From Collimonas humicola (GTDB lineage Bacteria; Pseudomonadota; Gammaproteobacteria; Burkholderiales; Burkholderiaceae_D), in NCBI RefSeq assembly GCF_018304945.1, contig NZ_JAGQEE010000004.1, forward strand, positions 248,001 to 312,000: 64,000 nucleotides of DNA, read 5' to 3'. This document shows, in pieces, positions 1-10,408 of the stretch. Below the pieces are notes generated by a model that was not told the origin of the DNA, did not search any database, and saw only the letters and a program-made list of their open reading frames with translations. The translations under genes and the position numbers were made by a program. Numbering within the stretch: position 1 is the first letter of the stretch; every line of letters begins with the position of its first letter.

Positions 1-897
1 ACGGCCGCCGGCGGCACCCTGATCGTGATGGATGCGCCGCCGCCGCAGGAAGATGTGCGCCCTTTCATTGAGATCGGCGCGCTGTTTGCCGGCATCGGCC
101 TGTCGGTGCCGGCGGTCCTGGCGCGGGACGTCGAACACGGTTTCCTGCTGCTGTCCGATCTGGGTTCCACGACTTATCTGCAGCAACTCACCAGCGACGG
201 CAGTATCGAAAATGCCCACAAGCTCTATATGGATGCCATCGACGCGCTGGTATTGCTGCAAACCAAGAGCCAGCCGGATGTGCTGCCGGAATACGACCGC
301 GCCTTCCTGTTGCGAGAATTGCAAATATTCCCTGAGTGGTACATCGGCAAGCATCTGAAGGCCACCCTCAGCGACCAGCAAAGCGCCGATCTCGACAAGG
401 TGTTCGACGCCATCCTCGCCAACAACCTGGCGCAACCGCAGGTGTTCATCCACCGCGACTACCATTCGCGCAACCTGATGGTGCTCGCCGGCGGCAATCC
501 TGGCGTGCTCGATTTCCAGGGCGCGCTGTACGGCCCGATCAGCTACGACATCGTTTCGCTGCTGCGCGACGTCTACATCCAATGGGACGAAGCCCAGGTG
601 CTGGACTGGATGATCCGCTACTGGGAACGGGCCAAGCGCGCCGGCCTGCCGGTGGCGCCGGACATCGACAGCTTCTACCGCGATTTCGAGTACATGGGCT
701 TGCAGCGGCACCTGAAAATCCTCGGCCTGTTCGCGCGCCTGTATCACCGCGACGGCAAGGAAGCCTATCTCAAGGATATCCCGCTGGTCATGGATTACGT
801 CCGCAAGACGGCATTGCGCTACCGCGAACTGATACCGCTGGTGCGCATGCTGGACAAGCTGGAAGATAAAACGGTGCAAGTCGGCTATACCTTCTAA
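1..897 (+). CDS. amgK: N-acetylmuramate/N-acetylglucosamine kinase AmgK, 5' end cut by window edge
   Basis: This is an aminoglycoside-phosphotransferase-fold sugar kinase. The family phosphorylates the anomeric carbon of MurNAc and GlcNAc during peptidoglycan recycling in the cytoplasm. The reading frame is open from the first base, and the opening residues (TLIVMDAPP) match the interior of the family, so the true start lies upstream. The catalytic loop HRDYHSRN begins at base 451, followed by the metal-binding LDFQG segment near base 508. The next gene, 26 bases downstream, encodes the matching uridylyltransferase, which fixes the assignment as AmgK rather than a drug-resistance kinase. The homology call is confident; the missing N-terminus cannot be judged. 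Confidence 0.88.
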   Translation, partial: TAAGGTLIVMDAPPPQEDVRPFIEIGALFAGIGLSVPAVLARDVEHGFLLLSDLGSTTYLQQLTSDGSIENAHKLYMDAIDALVLLQTKSQPDVLPEYDRAFLLRELQIFPEWYIGKHLKATLSDQQSADLDKVFDAILANNLAQPQVFIHRDYHSRNLMVLAGGNPGVLDFQGALYGPISYDIVSLLRDVYIQWDEAQVLDWMIRYWERAKRAGLPVAPDIDSFYRDFEYMGLQRHLKILGLFARLYHRDGKEAYLKDIPLVMDYVRKTALRYRELIPLVRMLDKLEDKTVQVGYTF

Positions 898-923
898 CCA
901 ACCGCAGCACGAATAAAGCATCC

Positions 924-1631
924 ATGAAAGCAATGATATTTGCGGCCGGCCGCGGCGAGCGCATGCGCCCGCTGACCGACACCATTCCCAAGCCCTTGCT
1001 CAAGGTCCGCGGCCGGCCGCTGATCGTCTGGCACATCGTCAACCTGGTGCGCGCCGGCATTACCGAGATCGTCATCAACCACGCCCATCTGGGGCAAATG
1101 ATTGAAGAGGCGCTGGGCGACGGCAGCAAATACGGCGCCGCCATCCGCTATTCACCGGAAAGCGTGGCGCTGGAAACCGCCGGCGGCATCGCCTACGCCC
1201 GCCATCTGCTCGGCGAACAACCGTTCGTGGCAATTGCCGGCGATGTCTACTGCCCGCATTTCGATTTTGAACAGGTCAAAAATACGCTGGAAGACAACGA
1301 CCTGTGGGGCCAGCCCTACCCGCTCGACAAGCGCGACGTAGCCTGGCTCTACCTGGTGAAAAATCCGGCCCATCATCCGCAAGGCGACTTTGGCCTGCAC
1401 AGTTTTTCGGTCAGCAACGAGTGCGAGCCCGGCCATACCTATACTTACTCGGGCATCGGCGTCTATCGCCCCTCGATGTTCGATGCGGTCAGCCCCGGCC
1501 AGCCGGAAAAGCTGGTCACCCTGATGCGCGAATACGCAGCGCGCGGCCAGGTCGGCGGCGAGGTATACCGCGGCGCCTGGACCGACGTCGGCACCATCGA
1601 ACGCCTGGATCAACTCAACGCGCCGCTTTGA
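924..1631 (+). CDS. murU: N-acetylmuramate alpha-1-phosphate uridylyltransferase MurU
   Basis: A 235-residue nucleotidyltransferase that would convert MurNAc-1-phosphate and UTP to UDP-MurNAc. This lets recycled wall sugar re-enter peptidoglycan synthesis without passing through the fosfomycin-sensitive MurA step. The N-terminus carries the signature AAGRGERMRPLTD followed by the KPLL motif of sugar-phosphate nucleotidyltransferases, and the length fits MurU rather than the longer GlmU or RfbA. It lies just downstream of amgK on the same strand, as in other MurU-pathway bacteria, and the pair is probably one operon. A mannose-1-phosphate guanylyltransferase-like enzyme is the alternative from sequence alone; the neighbour makes MurU much likelier. 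Confidence 0.88.
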   Translation: MKAMIFAAGRGERMRPLTDTIPKPLLKVRGRPLIVWHIVNLVRAGITEIVINHAHLGQMIEEALGDGSKYGAAIRYSPESVALETAGGIAYARHLLGEQPFVAIAGDVYCPHFDFEQVKNTLEDNDLWGQPYPLDKRDVAWLYLVKNPAHHPQGDFGLHSFSVSNECEPGHTYTYSGIGVYRPSMFDAVSPGQPEKLVTLMREYAARGQVGGEVYRGAWTDVGTIERLDQLNAPL

Positions 1632-1668
1632 CGCGTCACGCGACAACCTGTTACGAAAGACCGCCAGC

Positions 1669-3009
<1,341 letters not shown>

Positions 3010-3055
3010 CGCCAAGCCTGCCGCCTGGCTGCAATACGCTGCAGGCGCTGTTATC

Positions 3056-3718
3056 ATGACAGCTATGACCATTGCTACCATCGCTGCCACACCCACCATC
3101 GTCGTGTTCGATCTCGGCGGCGTCCTGTTCGACTGGAATCCGGACTACCTGTTTCGCAAGCTGATCGCCGACGAAACGGAGCGCAAGTGGTTCCTCGCCA
3201 ACATCTGCAACGGCGCATGGAATATCCAGCAGGACGGCGGCCGGCCGCTGGCTGAAGCAACCGCCAGCCTGAGCGCCCGCCATCCGGAACATGCATCGCT
3301 GATTGCAGCTTTCTATAGCCGCTGGACGGAAATGCTGGGCGGCACGCTGGCGCCGGGCCTGGCGATTCTCGATGCGCTGGAAGCCGGCGGCGTGCCCTTG
3401 TACGCCTTGACCAACTGGTCGGCCGAAACCTTCCCTTACGCCCGCGGCAACGCTCCTTACCAGCCGGTCCTGCAACGCTTCAAGGACATCCTGGTGTCGG
3501 GTGAAGAAAAACTGATCAAGCCGGATCCGCGCATCTACCAGCGCATGCTGGAACGCATACGCGTACATCATCCCGAGGCTCAGCCAGAACATCTGGTCTT
3601 CATCGACGACGTCGAACGGAATGTGCTGGCCGCGCGCGCACTCGGCTGGCGCGCCATCCATCACAGCGATCCGGCGGCAACCGCTGCGCAACTGCGCCAC
3701 TGGGGCCTGCCGGCATGA
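3056..3718 (+). CDS. HAD-superfamily hydrolase (YihX-like)
   Basis: A 220-residue haloacid dehalogenase-like phosphatase. The nucleophile motif is at the N-terminus (VFDLGGVLFDW, Asp19). The general-acid position two residues later is Gly instead of Asp, as in several members annotated as HAD-IA or YihX-like. Motif II is LTNWS, the conserved Lys is in EEKLIKPDPRIY, and motif IV is FIDDVERNVLAA. The substrate is unknown: sugar phosphatase activity is known for YihX, but the Gly replacement makes the reaction uncertain. The last four bases overlap the ubiH-like gene (ATGA), so translation of the two is probably coupled. Confidence 0.8.
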   Translation: MTAMTIATIAATPTIVVFDLGGVLFDWNPDYLFRKLIADETERKWFLANICNGAWNIQQDGGRPLAEATASLSARHPEHASLIAAFYSRWTEMLGGTLAPGLAILDALEAGGVPLYALTNWSAETFPYARGNAPYQPVLQRFKDILVSGEEKLIKPDPRIYQRMLERIRVHHPEAQPEHLVFIDDVERNVLAARALGWRAIHHSDPAATAAQLRHWGLPA

Positions 3719-4893
3719 ACGAGAACGCCAATCTGCAGAACAAGAACGATGGCGATGCCGACATCGCCATCTGCGGCGCCGGCCCGGTCGGCCTGAGCCT
3801 GGCCGCACTGCTGGTAAAACGCGGAGTGCCGGCGGCACGCATCGCCCTGATCGACGCCAAGACGGTTGAACTGGCGCGCCAGGATCCGCGTTCGCTGGCG
3901 CTGTCCTACGGCAGCAGCCAGATCCTGCAGGCAATCGGCGCCTGGCCGATTGCCGCCACCGCAATTGACCAGATCCACGTCTCGCGCCGCGGCCATTTCG
4001 GCCGCACCCTGATCCAGCGCGACGAATTCCGGTTGCCCGCGCTCGGTTATGTTACGCGCTACGGTACGCTGGTGACTGCGCTCGCTGCGCTGCCGGCACT
4101 GCAAGATATCCAGCTGCTGCGGCCGCTGCAGGTAAGCGCCAGCACCGAATATGACGATCATGTGGAACTGCAGTTATCGGACGGCCGCGCCCTGCACGCC
4201 AAATTGCTGGTGCAGGCCGAAGGCGGCGTGTTCGGCGCGCAAAGCGACAAAGCGCTGCAGCGCGATTACCAGCAAGTCGGCATCGTCGCCCATGTCCAGG
4301 CCAGCGCCCCGATTGCCCAGCGCGCCTTTGAGCGCTTCACCGAGCAGGGCCCGCTGGCGCTGCTGCCGCAGGACGACGGCCACGGCAACAACTATGCATT
4401 GGTCTGGTGCGTGCGCCCTGCTACCGCCGATAATTTGCTGGCGCTGGACGACGCCGCTTTCCTGGAAGCGTTGATGCAAGCCTTCGGAGGCCGCCTGGGA
4501 CGGTTCACCAGGACCACGCCGCGCAACAGTTTTCCGCTCGGCCTGAATGCACGTCCCGCCGCCTCGGCCAGGACAGTAGCGATCGGCAACGCGGCCCAAA
4601 CCCTGCATCCGGTCGCCGGCCAAGGCCTGAACCTGGGACTGCGCGACGCCACGGTGCTGGCGCGCATGTTGGCGACCGACATGTCCTCGGAGACGCTGCT
4701 GCAATTCACCGCCGCCAGGCAATCCGACCGCAGCCTGACGATACACCTGACCGACGTCATGGCGCGGGTCTTCGCCAGCGCGCCCGACGGCGCCTTGTCG
4801 CAAACCCTGCTCGGTCTTTCGCTCGGCCTGGTCGATGTGATCAAGCCGGCGCGGCGCTTGCTGGCACAGCAGATGATGTTCGGCCGGCGCTGA
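3715..4893 (+). CDS. ubiH: UbiH/UbiF/COQ6-family FAD-dependent hydroxylase
   Basis: A 392-residue flavoprotein monooxygenase expected to hydroxylate an intermediate of ubiquinone synthesis. It has the N-terminal Rossmann FAD motif (GAGPVGLSLAALL), a central LALSYGS segment after the QDPRS motif, and the C-terminal FAD-ribityl motif GNAAQTLHPVAGQGLNLGLRD typical of the UbiH/VisC group. The start overlaps the HAD gene by four bases. A hairpin terminator follows directly. Which ring position it hydroxylates (UbiH, UbiF or UbiI type) cannot be told from sequence inspection, so the symbol is the best family guess. Confidence 0.82.
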   Translation: MNENANLQNKNDGDADIAICGAGPVGLSLAALLVKRGVPAARIALIDAKTVELARQDPRSLALSYGSSQILQAIGAWPIAATAIDQIHVSRRGHFGRTLIQRDEFRLPALGYVTRYGTLVTALAALPALQDIQLLRPLQVSASTEYDDHVELQLSDGRALHAKLLVQAEGGVFGAQSDKALQRDYQQVGIVAHVQASAPIAQRAFERFTEQGPLALLPQDDGHGNNYALVWCVRPATADNLLALDDAAFLEALMQAFGGRLGRFTRTTPRNSFPLGLNARPAASARTVAIGNAAQTLHPVAGQGLNLGLRDATVLARMLATDMSSETLLQFTAARQSDRSLTIHLTDVMARVFASAPDGALSQTLLGLSLGLVDVIKPARRLLAQQMMFGRR

Positions 4894-4920
4894 CCGCGGG
4901 CCGCGGCGTTCAGTATAAAA

Positions 4921-4953
4921 AAAGCCGCGCCGGATAAACCTGGCGCGGCTTTT
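4921..4953. terminator. Bidirectional rho-independent terminator between ubiH and pntB
   Basis: AAAGCCGCGCC (4921-4931) pairs perfectly with GGCGCGGCTTT (4942-4952) around a 10-base loop. A runs on the left and T runs on the right let it serve both convergent genes. Confidence 0.85.
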
Positions 4954-4972
4954 CGGCAAGAGCGGCCGGGGC

Positions 4973-6409
4973 TTACTCTATCCCTTTCACCATATCTTCA
5001 ATCACCTTCTTGGCATCGCCGAACACCATCATGGTCTTGTCCATGTAGAACAGCTCATTATCCAGCCCGGCATAGCCGGAGGCCATCGAGCGTTTGTTGA
5101 CGATGACGGTCTTGGCCTTGTAGGCTTCCAGGATAGGCATGCCGGCAATCGATGACTTCGGATCCTTGGCTGCCGGATTGACGACGTCGTTGGCGCCCAG
5201 CACCAGCACCACATCAGCCTGTGCGAATTCGCTGTTGATGTCTTCCATCTCGAACACCTGGTCGTACGGCACTTCTGCTTCCGCCAGCAACACGTTCATG
5301 TGGCCTGGCATGCGCCCTGCCACCGGATGGATCGCAAACTTGACGGTGACGCCCTTGTGCGACAGCTTTTCAGCCAGTTCCATCAATGCGTGCTGCGCGC
5401 GCGCCACCGCCAGGCCGTAGCCGGGAACGATGATGACGGTTTCAGCATTTCCCAGCAGGAACGAGGCATCGTCGGCGGAGCCGGATTTCACCGGGCGCTG
5501 GGCTTGTGCGCCGGCCGATGCCGCAGCAGCCGCATCGCCGCCAAAGCCGCCCAGGATCACATTGAAGAACGAACGATTCATCGCCTTGCACATGATGTAG
5601 GACAGGATCGCGCCGCTGGAACCGACCAGCGAACCGGCGATGATCAGCATCGAATTGTTCAGCGAAAAACCGATGCCGGCCGCGGCCCAGCCCGAATAAC
5701 TGTTGAGCATCGACACCACCACCGGCATATCGGCGCCGCCGATCGGGATGATGATCAGCACACCCAGCGCAAACGCAATGACAGCCATCAGGATGAAGGG
5801 CAGCCAGGACTGGGTCAGCACGAAGATAAGCCCCAGCCCCAGCATCGCTACGGCCAGCAGCAGGTTGATGAAATGCTGGCCGCGGAAACTCACCGGGGCG
5901 CCCTGGAACAGGCGGAATTTATACTTGCCCGACAATTTGCCGAAGGCGATCACCGAACCCGAGAAGGTAATCGCGCCGACGAAGGTGCCGATGAACAGTT
6001 CGATGCGATTGCCGGCCGGCAGCGCCTCGCCGTGCGCCGCGATGCCGAAAGCCCAGGGCTCGGACACCGCCGCCACCGCGATGCAGACCGCCGCCAGGCC
6101 GATCAGCGAGTGCATCGCCGCCACCAGCTCGGGCATCTTGGTCATCTCGACGCGCTTGGCCAGCACCGCGCCGATGCCGCCGCCGACGACCACGCCGCCG
6201 GCCACCAGCCAGAAACCCAGGCCTGCGCCCTGCGATTCCGCTTTCAGCTTGACGATCAGGGCAATCGTGGTGACTACCGCGATCGCCATGCCGGCCATGC
6301 CGAAGGCATTGCCGCGCCGCGCCGATGATGGATGCGACAAACCCTTGAGCGCCTGGATGAAACAGACCGAGGCGATCAGGTACAGCAAGGTCACCAGGTT
6401 CATGCTCAT
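4973..6409 (-). CDS. pntB: NAD(P) transhydrogenase subunit beta
   Basis: A 478-residue integral membrane subunit of the proton-translocating transhydrogenase, which uses proton motive force to reduce NADP+ with NADH. About eight or nine hydrophobic segments fill the first ~270 residues. The C-terminal ~180 residues form the NADP-binding domain III, with VIIVPGYGLAVARAQH, the GRMPGHMNVLLAEA block and the terminal region LGANDVVNPAA...SMASGYAG. Its start overlaps the stop of pntAb by four bases, so the two are translationally coupled. It ends just before a shared bidirectional terminator. Confidence 0.96.
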   Translation of the reverse strand: MSMNLVTLLYLIASVCFIQALKGLSHPSSARRGNAFGMAGMAIAVVTTIALIVKLKAESQGAGLGFWLVAGGVVVGGGIGAVLAKRVEMTKMPELVAAMHSLIGLAAVCIAVAAVSEPWAFGIAAHGEALPAGNRIELFIGTFVGAITFSGSVIAFGKLSGKYKFRLFQGAPVSFRGQHFINLLLAVAMLGLGLIFVLTQSWLPFILMAVIAFALGVLIIIPIGGADMPVVVSMLNSYSGWAAAGIGFSLNNSMLIIAGSLVGSSGAILSYIMCKAMNRSFFNVILGGFGGDAAAAASAGAQAQRPVKSGSADDASFLLGNAETVIIVPGYGLAVARAQHALMELAEKLSHKGVTVKFAIHPVAGRMPGHMNVLLAEAEVPYDQVFEMEDINSEFAQADVVLVLGANDVVNPAAKDPKSSIAGMPILEAYKAKTVIVNKRSMASGYAGLDNELFYMDKTMMVFGDAKKVIEDMVKGIE

Positions 6410-6732
6410 TGCGCCGCTCCCTCTTTAGCCGCCGGCTTGGCCTTCGGCTCTTTTTTCTTGAACATTTCCAGCATGCGCTGGGTCACCAGGAAGCCGCCGA
6501 ACACATTGACTGCCGCCAGCGCCACCGCCAGCGTGCCGGCGACCTGGCCAACCATGCCTTCGGTCAGGCCGGCCGCCAGCATGGCGCCGATGATGATGAT
6601 GGCGGAAATGGCGTTGGTAACCGCCATCAGCGGCGTATGCAGCGCCGGCGTGACGGTCCAGACCACGTGGTAGCCGACGTAGATCGCCAGTACGAAGATG
6701 ATCAGGTTGGTGATGGTGTGCGTGACTTCCAT
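6406..6732 (-). CDS. pntAb: NAD(P) transhydrogenase subunit alpha part 2 (membrane part)
   Basis: A 108-residue protein with three hydrophobic helices, corresponding to the membrane C-terminal portion of an intact PntA. It is encoded separately, as in many betaproteobacteria and alphaproteobacteria. The C-terminal tail is Lys/Ala-rich and includes the segment MLEMFKKKEPKAK. It overlaps pntB by four bases. Unusually, its expected upstream partner pntAa is not adjacent: panD lies between them. Confidence 0.93.
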   Translation of the reverse strand: MEVTHTITNLIIFVLAIYVGYHVVWTVTPALHTPLMAVTNAISAIIIIGAMLAAGLTEGMVGQVAGTLAVALAAVNVFGGFLVTQRMLEMFKKKEPKAKPAAKEGAAQ

Positions 6733-6795
6733 GGTTTCCCTTTAATAGAGCGAGTTCGAATGACTTCCACTACGTCTAGGCGACTAAGCGACCCC

Positions 6796-6821
6796 GTCAT
6801 TCCCGCGTACACGGGGATGAC
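6796..6821. repeat. 26-bp near-perfect palindrome (REP-like) between panD and pntAb
   Basis: GTCATTCCCGCGT followed by ACACGGGGATGAC forms a palindrome with one mismatch and one potential G-U pair. It resembles the dispersed GTCATTCCCGC-type intergenic repeats of many proteobacteria. I found no second copy in this window. It could act as an mRNA processing or stability element between panD and pntAb. Confidence 0.6.
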
Positions 6822-6828
6822 ACGTCTT

Positions 6829-7191
6829 TTAGATCTTTTTCAAACCAGTGATCTTGTTGTCGTCGTCGACAAACACCACTTTCGGCACGTAGCTGCGCGC
6901 TTCTTCGTCGGAAAGCGGGGCGTAGGTGCAGATGATCAGCAGGTCGCCGAGATGGGCGCAGCGGGCGGCGGCGCCGTTCAGGGAAATCTCGCCGCTGCCG
7001 CGCTTGCCGCGGATAGCGTAGGTCGAAAAGCGCTGGCCGTTGTTGACGTTGTACAGCTCGATCTTTTCAAACTCGCGGATGTCGGCTGCTTCCAGCAGGT
7101 CTTCATCGATCCCGCACGAACCTTCATAGTGCAGGTCGGCTTGGGTAACGGTGGCGCGATGAATCTTTGCGCGCAGCATGATGCGTTGCAT
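6829..7191 (-). CDS. panD: Aspartate 1-decarboxylase PanD
   Basis: A 120-residue pyruvoyl enzyme that makes beta-alanine from aspartate for pantothenate and coenzyme A synthesis. The autocleavage site Gly24-Ser25 sits in HYEGSCGID; Ser25 would become the pyruvoyl group. The Lys9 and Tyr58-type active-site surroundings ([10 protein letters not shown] and RFSTYAIRG) and the substrate-loop [11 protein letters not shown] are all present. Length matches the E. coli enzyme. It sits between pntAa and pntAb on the same strand with gaps of 125 and 96 bases, so it may be transcribed with the transhydrogenase genes. Confidence 0.96.
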   Translation of the reverse strand: MQRIMLRAKIHRATVTQADLHYEGSCGIDEDLLEAADIREFEKIELYNVNNGQRFSTYAIRGKRGSGEISLNGAAARCAHLGDLLIICTYAPLSDEEARSYVPKVVFVDDDNKITGLKKI

Positions 7192-7316
7192 AGTTATTTC
7201 TCCAGTTTACAAGGCCGCCAGCCTCAGCCGGCGGCGCATTACAGCTTTATTTACAGCTATTGATAAAAAACGGCAGTACCTTCAAACACGATCGTTCAAG
7301 ATACTTCCCTGCTTCC

Positions 7317-8432
7317 CTATTTGCGCAGTACCTCGCCGGCACTGCACAGCAAAGTGGCCGCCACTATATCGTCTTCACGATTAATCACAAGCCCGCCTTC
7401 GGCATTGATGATCAGCTTGAGGAAGTCCAGCAGGTTGCGCGCATACAGCGCCGAAGCATCGGCCGCCACCAGCGCCGCCAGGTTGCCTTCGCCGATGATG
7501 TGCACGCCGTGCTTGATGACGGTCTTGCCGCTTTCCGACAAGGGGCAGTTGCCGCCCTGGTCGACCGCCATGTCGAGGATCACTGAACCCGGCTTCATGG
7601 CCTTGACCGTCTCTTCGCTGATTAATACAGGCGCCTTGCGGCCGGGGATCAGCGCGGTGGTGATGATGATGTCGGCCTGCTTGGCGCGCTCGTGCACCAG
7701 TTCTGCCTGGCGCCGCATCCAGTCGGCCGGCATCGGCCGCGCATAGCCGCCCACGCCTTGGGCGATTTCCTTTTCTTCATCGGTAATGAATGGCACATCG
7801 AGGAATTTGGCGCCGAGCGACTCGATCTGCTCTTTTACAGCGGGCCGCACATCGGAAGCTTCGATCACCGCGCCCAGCCGCTTGGCGGTGGCGATCGCCT
7901 GCAGGCCGGCGACGCCGGCGCCCATGATCAGCATGCGCGCCGCCTTGACGGTGCCGGCTGCGGTCATCAGCATCGGCATGAAACGCTGATAGGTATTGGC
8001 CGCCATCAAGACCGCCTTGTAGCCGGCGATGTTGGCTTGCGACGACAGCACGTCCATCGACTGCGCCCGCGACGTGCGCGGCGCGGCCTCCAGCGAAAAG
8101 GCTGTCAGGCCGTGGCTTGCCATAACAGCAATATTGTCGGCATCAAAAGGATTGAGCATGCCCACCACCACCGTGCCGCTTTTCAGCAGGGGCAGTTCGT
8201 CGGCGCTGGGAGCGCGCACTTTCAGCACGGTTTCCATGCCGAATGCGGCGGCGGCGCTGACCACTTCAGCGCCGGCGGCGGCATAGGCTTCATCCGTAAT
8301 ACTGGAAGAAGTGCCTGCGCCAGACTGCACCAGCACCTGGTGCTTGGCCGCCACCAGCTTCTTTACCGTCTCCGGAGTCGCGGCAACCCGGGTTTCACCA
8401 GGCCGCGTCTCGGCGGGGATGCCGATTTTCAT
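7317..8432 (-). CDS. pntAa: NAD(P) transhydrogenase subunit alpha part 1 (NAD-binding)
   Basis: A 371-residue soluble domain I of the proton-pumping transhydrogenase, carrying the NADH site. The N-terminus KIGIPAETRPGETRVAATP is the alanine-dehydrogenase/PntA signature. A Rossmann motif (MGAGVAGLQAIATAKRLGA) lies near residue 170, and the GYAR...RRQAEL loop follows. It is the first gene of the minus-strand set panD-pntAb-pntB and is divergent from the Nudix gene across a 331-base gap that must carry both promoters. Confidence 0.94.
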   Translation of the reverse strand: MKIGIPAETRPGETRVAATPETVKKLVAAKHQVLVQSGAGTSSSITDEAYAAAGAEVVSAAAAFGMETVLKVRAPSADELPLLKSGTVVVGMLNPFDADNIAVMASHGLTAFSLEAAPRTSRAQSMDVLSSQANIAGYKAVLMAANTYQRFMPMLMTAAGTVKAARMLIMGAGVAGLQAIATAKRLGAVIEASDVRPAVKEQIESLGAKFLDVPFITDEEKEIAQGVGGYARPMPADWMRRQAELVHERAKQADIIITTALIPGRKAPVLISEETVKAMKPGSVILDMAVDQGGNCPLSESGKTVIKHGVHIIGEGNLAALVAADASALYARNLLDFLKLIINAEGGLVINREDDIVAATLLCSAGEVLRK

Positions 8433-8763
8433 GTACTTCTCCCACTATGTTAAGAATTCTGTGGATTTATGGAGGATTTACCCTGGCAATCCCCCACAAA
8501 CAGGTCGGAAACAGCGCAATCGGCCGCACCCGGGTGGCCTGGACATTGTCCCGTAATTATCTGCATGGAATATTACACGGAAAAATTGCGGCCAAACAAC
8601 CTGCGTCTTGATGTAGGTTATTTATCCTAAAATTAGCTTCCCTGTTGCAATTATGGCTAGAATCTGATCCGGTCGCCGTATCGGGACATCTCTTCGCACT
8701 GCACAGGTACTTCTGATCGAAAAACGGCAGGCAAGTTAAAATATCGGATTAACCGAGGAATTT
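8433..8763. other. Divergent intergenic region between pntAa and the Nudix gene
   Basis: 331 bases with no credible gene. The part from about 8570 to 8670 is AT-richer than its surroundings and is the likely site of the divergent promoters. No -35/-10 pair is good enough to name. A GAGGAA ribosome site at 8755-8760 serves the Nudix start. Confidence 0.5.
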
Positions 8764-9255
8764 ATGACTGACGTTTGGAAACCCTCCGTCACGGTCGCCG
8801 CGATCATAGAGCGCGACGGCCGCTTCTTGCTGATAGAAGAAGCGACCAGTGACGGCATCCGCATCAACCAGCCAGCCGGCCATCTCGATCCCAACGAGTC
8901 GCTGCTGCAGGCGGTCGCGCGCGAAACGCTGGAAGAAACAGCGCACGAATTCACCCCGACCGCGCTGGTCGGCATGTACATGGCCCGTTATGTGTCGGCG
9001 CGCACCGGCAAAGCGGTCACTTACTTGCGTTTCGCTTTCTGCGGCGACCTGGGCGCCCAGCACGAACAGCCGCTGGATCACGGCATCCTGCGCACCCTGT
9101 GGCTGTCGCGCGACGAAATGGCGGCCTGCAGCGAACGCCACCGCAGTCCGCAAGTGCTGCAATGCGTGGATGACTACCTGCGCGGCCAGCGCGCGCCCTT
9201 GTCCATGCTCAATACCCATCCCAGCGCCTATGGAGTAGAACATGAGCTCTCCTAA
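8764..9255 (+). CDS. Nudix hydrolase, NudJ-like
   Basis: A 163-residue hydrolase of nucleoside-diphosphate-linked compounds. The Nudix box is intact: GHLDPNES...[12 protein letters not shown], residues ~40-62, containing the RExxEE metal-binding core. The N-terminus [21 protein letters not shown] and the placement directly before mnmA match E. coli NudJ (YmfB), a thiamine-pyrophosphate/nucleotide pyrophosphatase located next to mnmA. The stop overlaps mnmA by 14 bases, which suggests coupled translation. Substrate preference is not visible in the sequence. Confidence 0.88.
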   Translation: MTDVWKPSVTVAAIIERDGRFLLIEEATSDGIRINQPAGHLDPNESLLQAVARETLEETAHEFTPTALVGMYMARYVSARTGKAVTYLRFAFCGDLGAQHEQPLDHGILRTLWLSRDEMAACSERHRSPQVLQCVDDYLRGQRAPLSMLNTHPSAYGVEHELS

Positions 9256-10366
9256 AAAGCGCGTGGTGATCGGCATGTCCGGCGGCGTCGACTCTTCGGT
9301 TTCGGCCTGGCTGCTGAAGCAACAGGGTTATGAAGTGATCGGCCTGTTCATGAAGAACTGGGAAGACGACGACGATTCCGAATACTGCTCGACCCGCCAA
9401 GACTGGATAGACGCGGTCAGCGTGGCCGACGTCATCGGCGTCGATATCGAAGCCGTGAATTTCGCCGCCGAGTACAAGGACCGGGTATTCGCCGAATTCC
9501 TGCGCGAGTACCAGGCCGGCCGCACGCCCAATCCGGACGTCCTCTGCAACGCCGAAATCAAGTTCAAGGCTTTCCTCGACCACGCCATGAAACTCGGCGC
9601 CGACCTGATCGCCACCGGCCACTACGCCCGCGTGCGGCAAGCCGATTCGGGACGTTTCGAGCTGCTCAAAGCGGTCGACGCCAGCAAGGACCAAAGCTAT
9701 TTTCTGCACCGGCTGAACCAGTCGCAGCTCTCGCGCACCTTGTTTCCGCTGGGCGAAATCCAAAAGACCGAAGTGCGCAAGATCGCCGAACAGATCCAGC
9801 TGCCGAACGCCAGGAAGAAGGATTCCACCGGCATCTGCTTCATCGGCGAGCGGCCGTTCCGCGAATTCCTGAACCGCTACCTGTCTTACCAGCCGGGACC
9901 GATGAAAACGCCGGAAGGCGACGTGGTGGGCGAGCACGTCGGCCTGAGCTTTTACACGCTGGGGCAGCGCAAGGGCATCGGCCTGGGCGGCATGAAATCG
10001 CACAAGAACGCCGGCGGCGACAGCGATCCCTGGTATGTGGCGCGCAAGGATGTGGCAAGCAACACCTTGTACATCGTGCAGGGCCACGATCATCCGTGGC
10101 TGCTGTCGTCGACGCTGCAGGCAGGCCAGCTCAGCTGGGTCGCCGGCGAGGCGCCGCAAAACAGCCATCTGTCGGCCAAGACGCGTTACCGGCAGGCCGA
10201 CATGGCATGTGCATTCGACAGCGTGAAAGTCGAGGCCGGCGAGAACTTCGCGCTGCGCTTCAGCGATCCGCAATGGGCCGTGACGCCAGGCCAGTCTGCA
10301 GTTCTGTACGATGGCGACGTCTGCCTCGGCGGCGGCATTATCGAATCCTCCGGCAACCTCGCCTGA
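9242..10366 (+). CDS. mnmA: tRNA-specific 2-thiouridylase MnmA
   Basis: A 374-residue enzyme that adds the 2-thio group to wobble uridine 34 of Lys, Glu and Gln tRNAs. It has the PP-loop ATPase motif SGGVDSSV (residues 13-20), the first catalytic Cys102 in [12 protein letters not shown] and the second, Cys199, in [10 protein letters not shown], as required for persulfide chemistry. The C-terminal beta-barrel domains carry the [10 protein letters not shown] and DPWYVARKD blocks. The start lies within the end of the Nudix gene. Confidence 0.96.
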   Translation: MSSPKKRVVIGMSGGVDSSVSAWLLKQQGYEVIGLFMKNWEDDDDSEYCSTRQDWIDAVSVADVIGVDIEAVNFAAEYKDRVFAEFLREYQAGRTPNPDVLCNAEIKFKAFLDHAMKLGADLIATGHYARVRQADSGRFELLKAVDASKDQSYFLHRLNQSQLSRTLFPLGEIQKTEVRKIAEQIQLPNARKKDSTGICFIGERPFREFLNRYLSYQPGPMKTPEGDVVGEHVGLSFYTLGQRKGIGLGGMKSHKNAGGDSDPWYVARKDVASNTLYIVQGHDHPWLLSSTLQAGQLSWVAGEAPQNSHLSAKTRYRQADMACAFDSVKVEAGENFALRFSDPQWAVTPGQSAVLYDGDVCLGGGIIESSGNLA

Positions 10367-10377
10367 GTCTGTATCTG

Positions 10378-10408
10378 CCGGTTTTACGTCTTGCAGGCGT
10401 AAAACCGG
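10378..10408 (+). other. Stem-loop after mnmA
   Basis: CCGGTTTTACG (10378-10388) pairs perfectly with CGTAAAACCGG (10398-10408) around a 9-base loop, 12 bases after the mnmA stop. There is no T run, so it could be a 3' stability element or a weak terminator. Confidence 0.55.
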
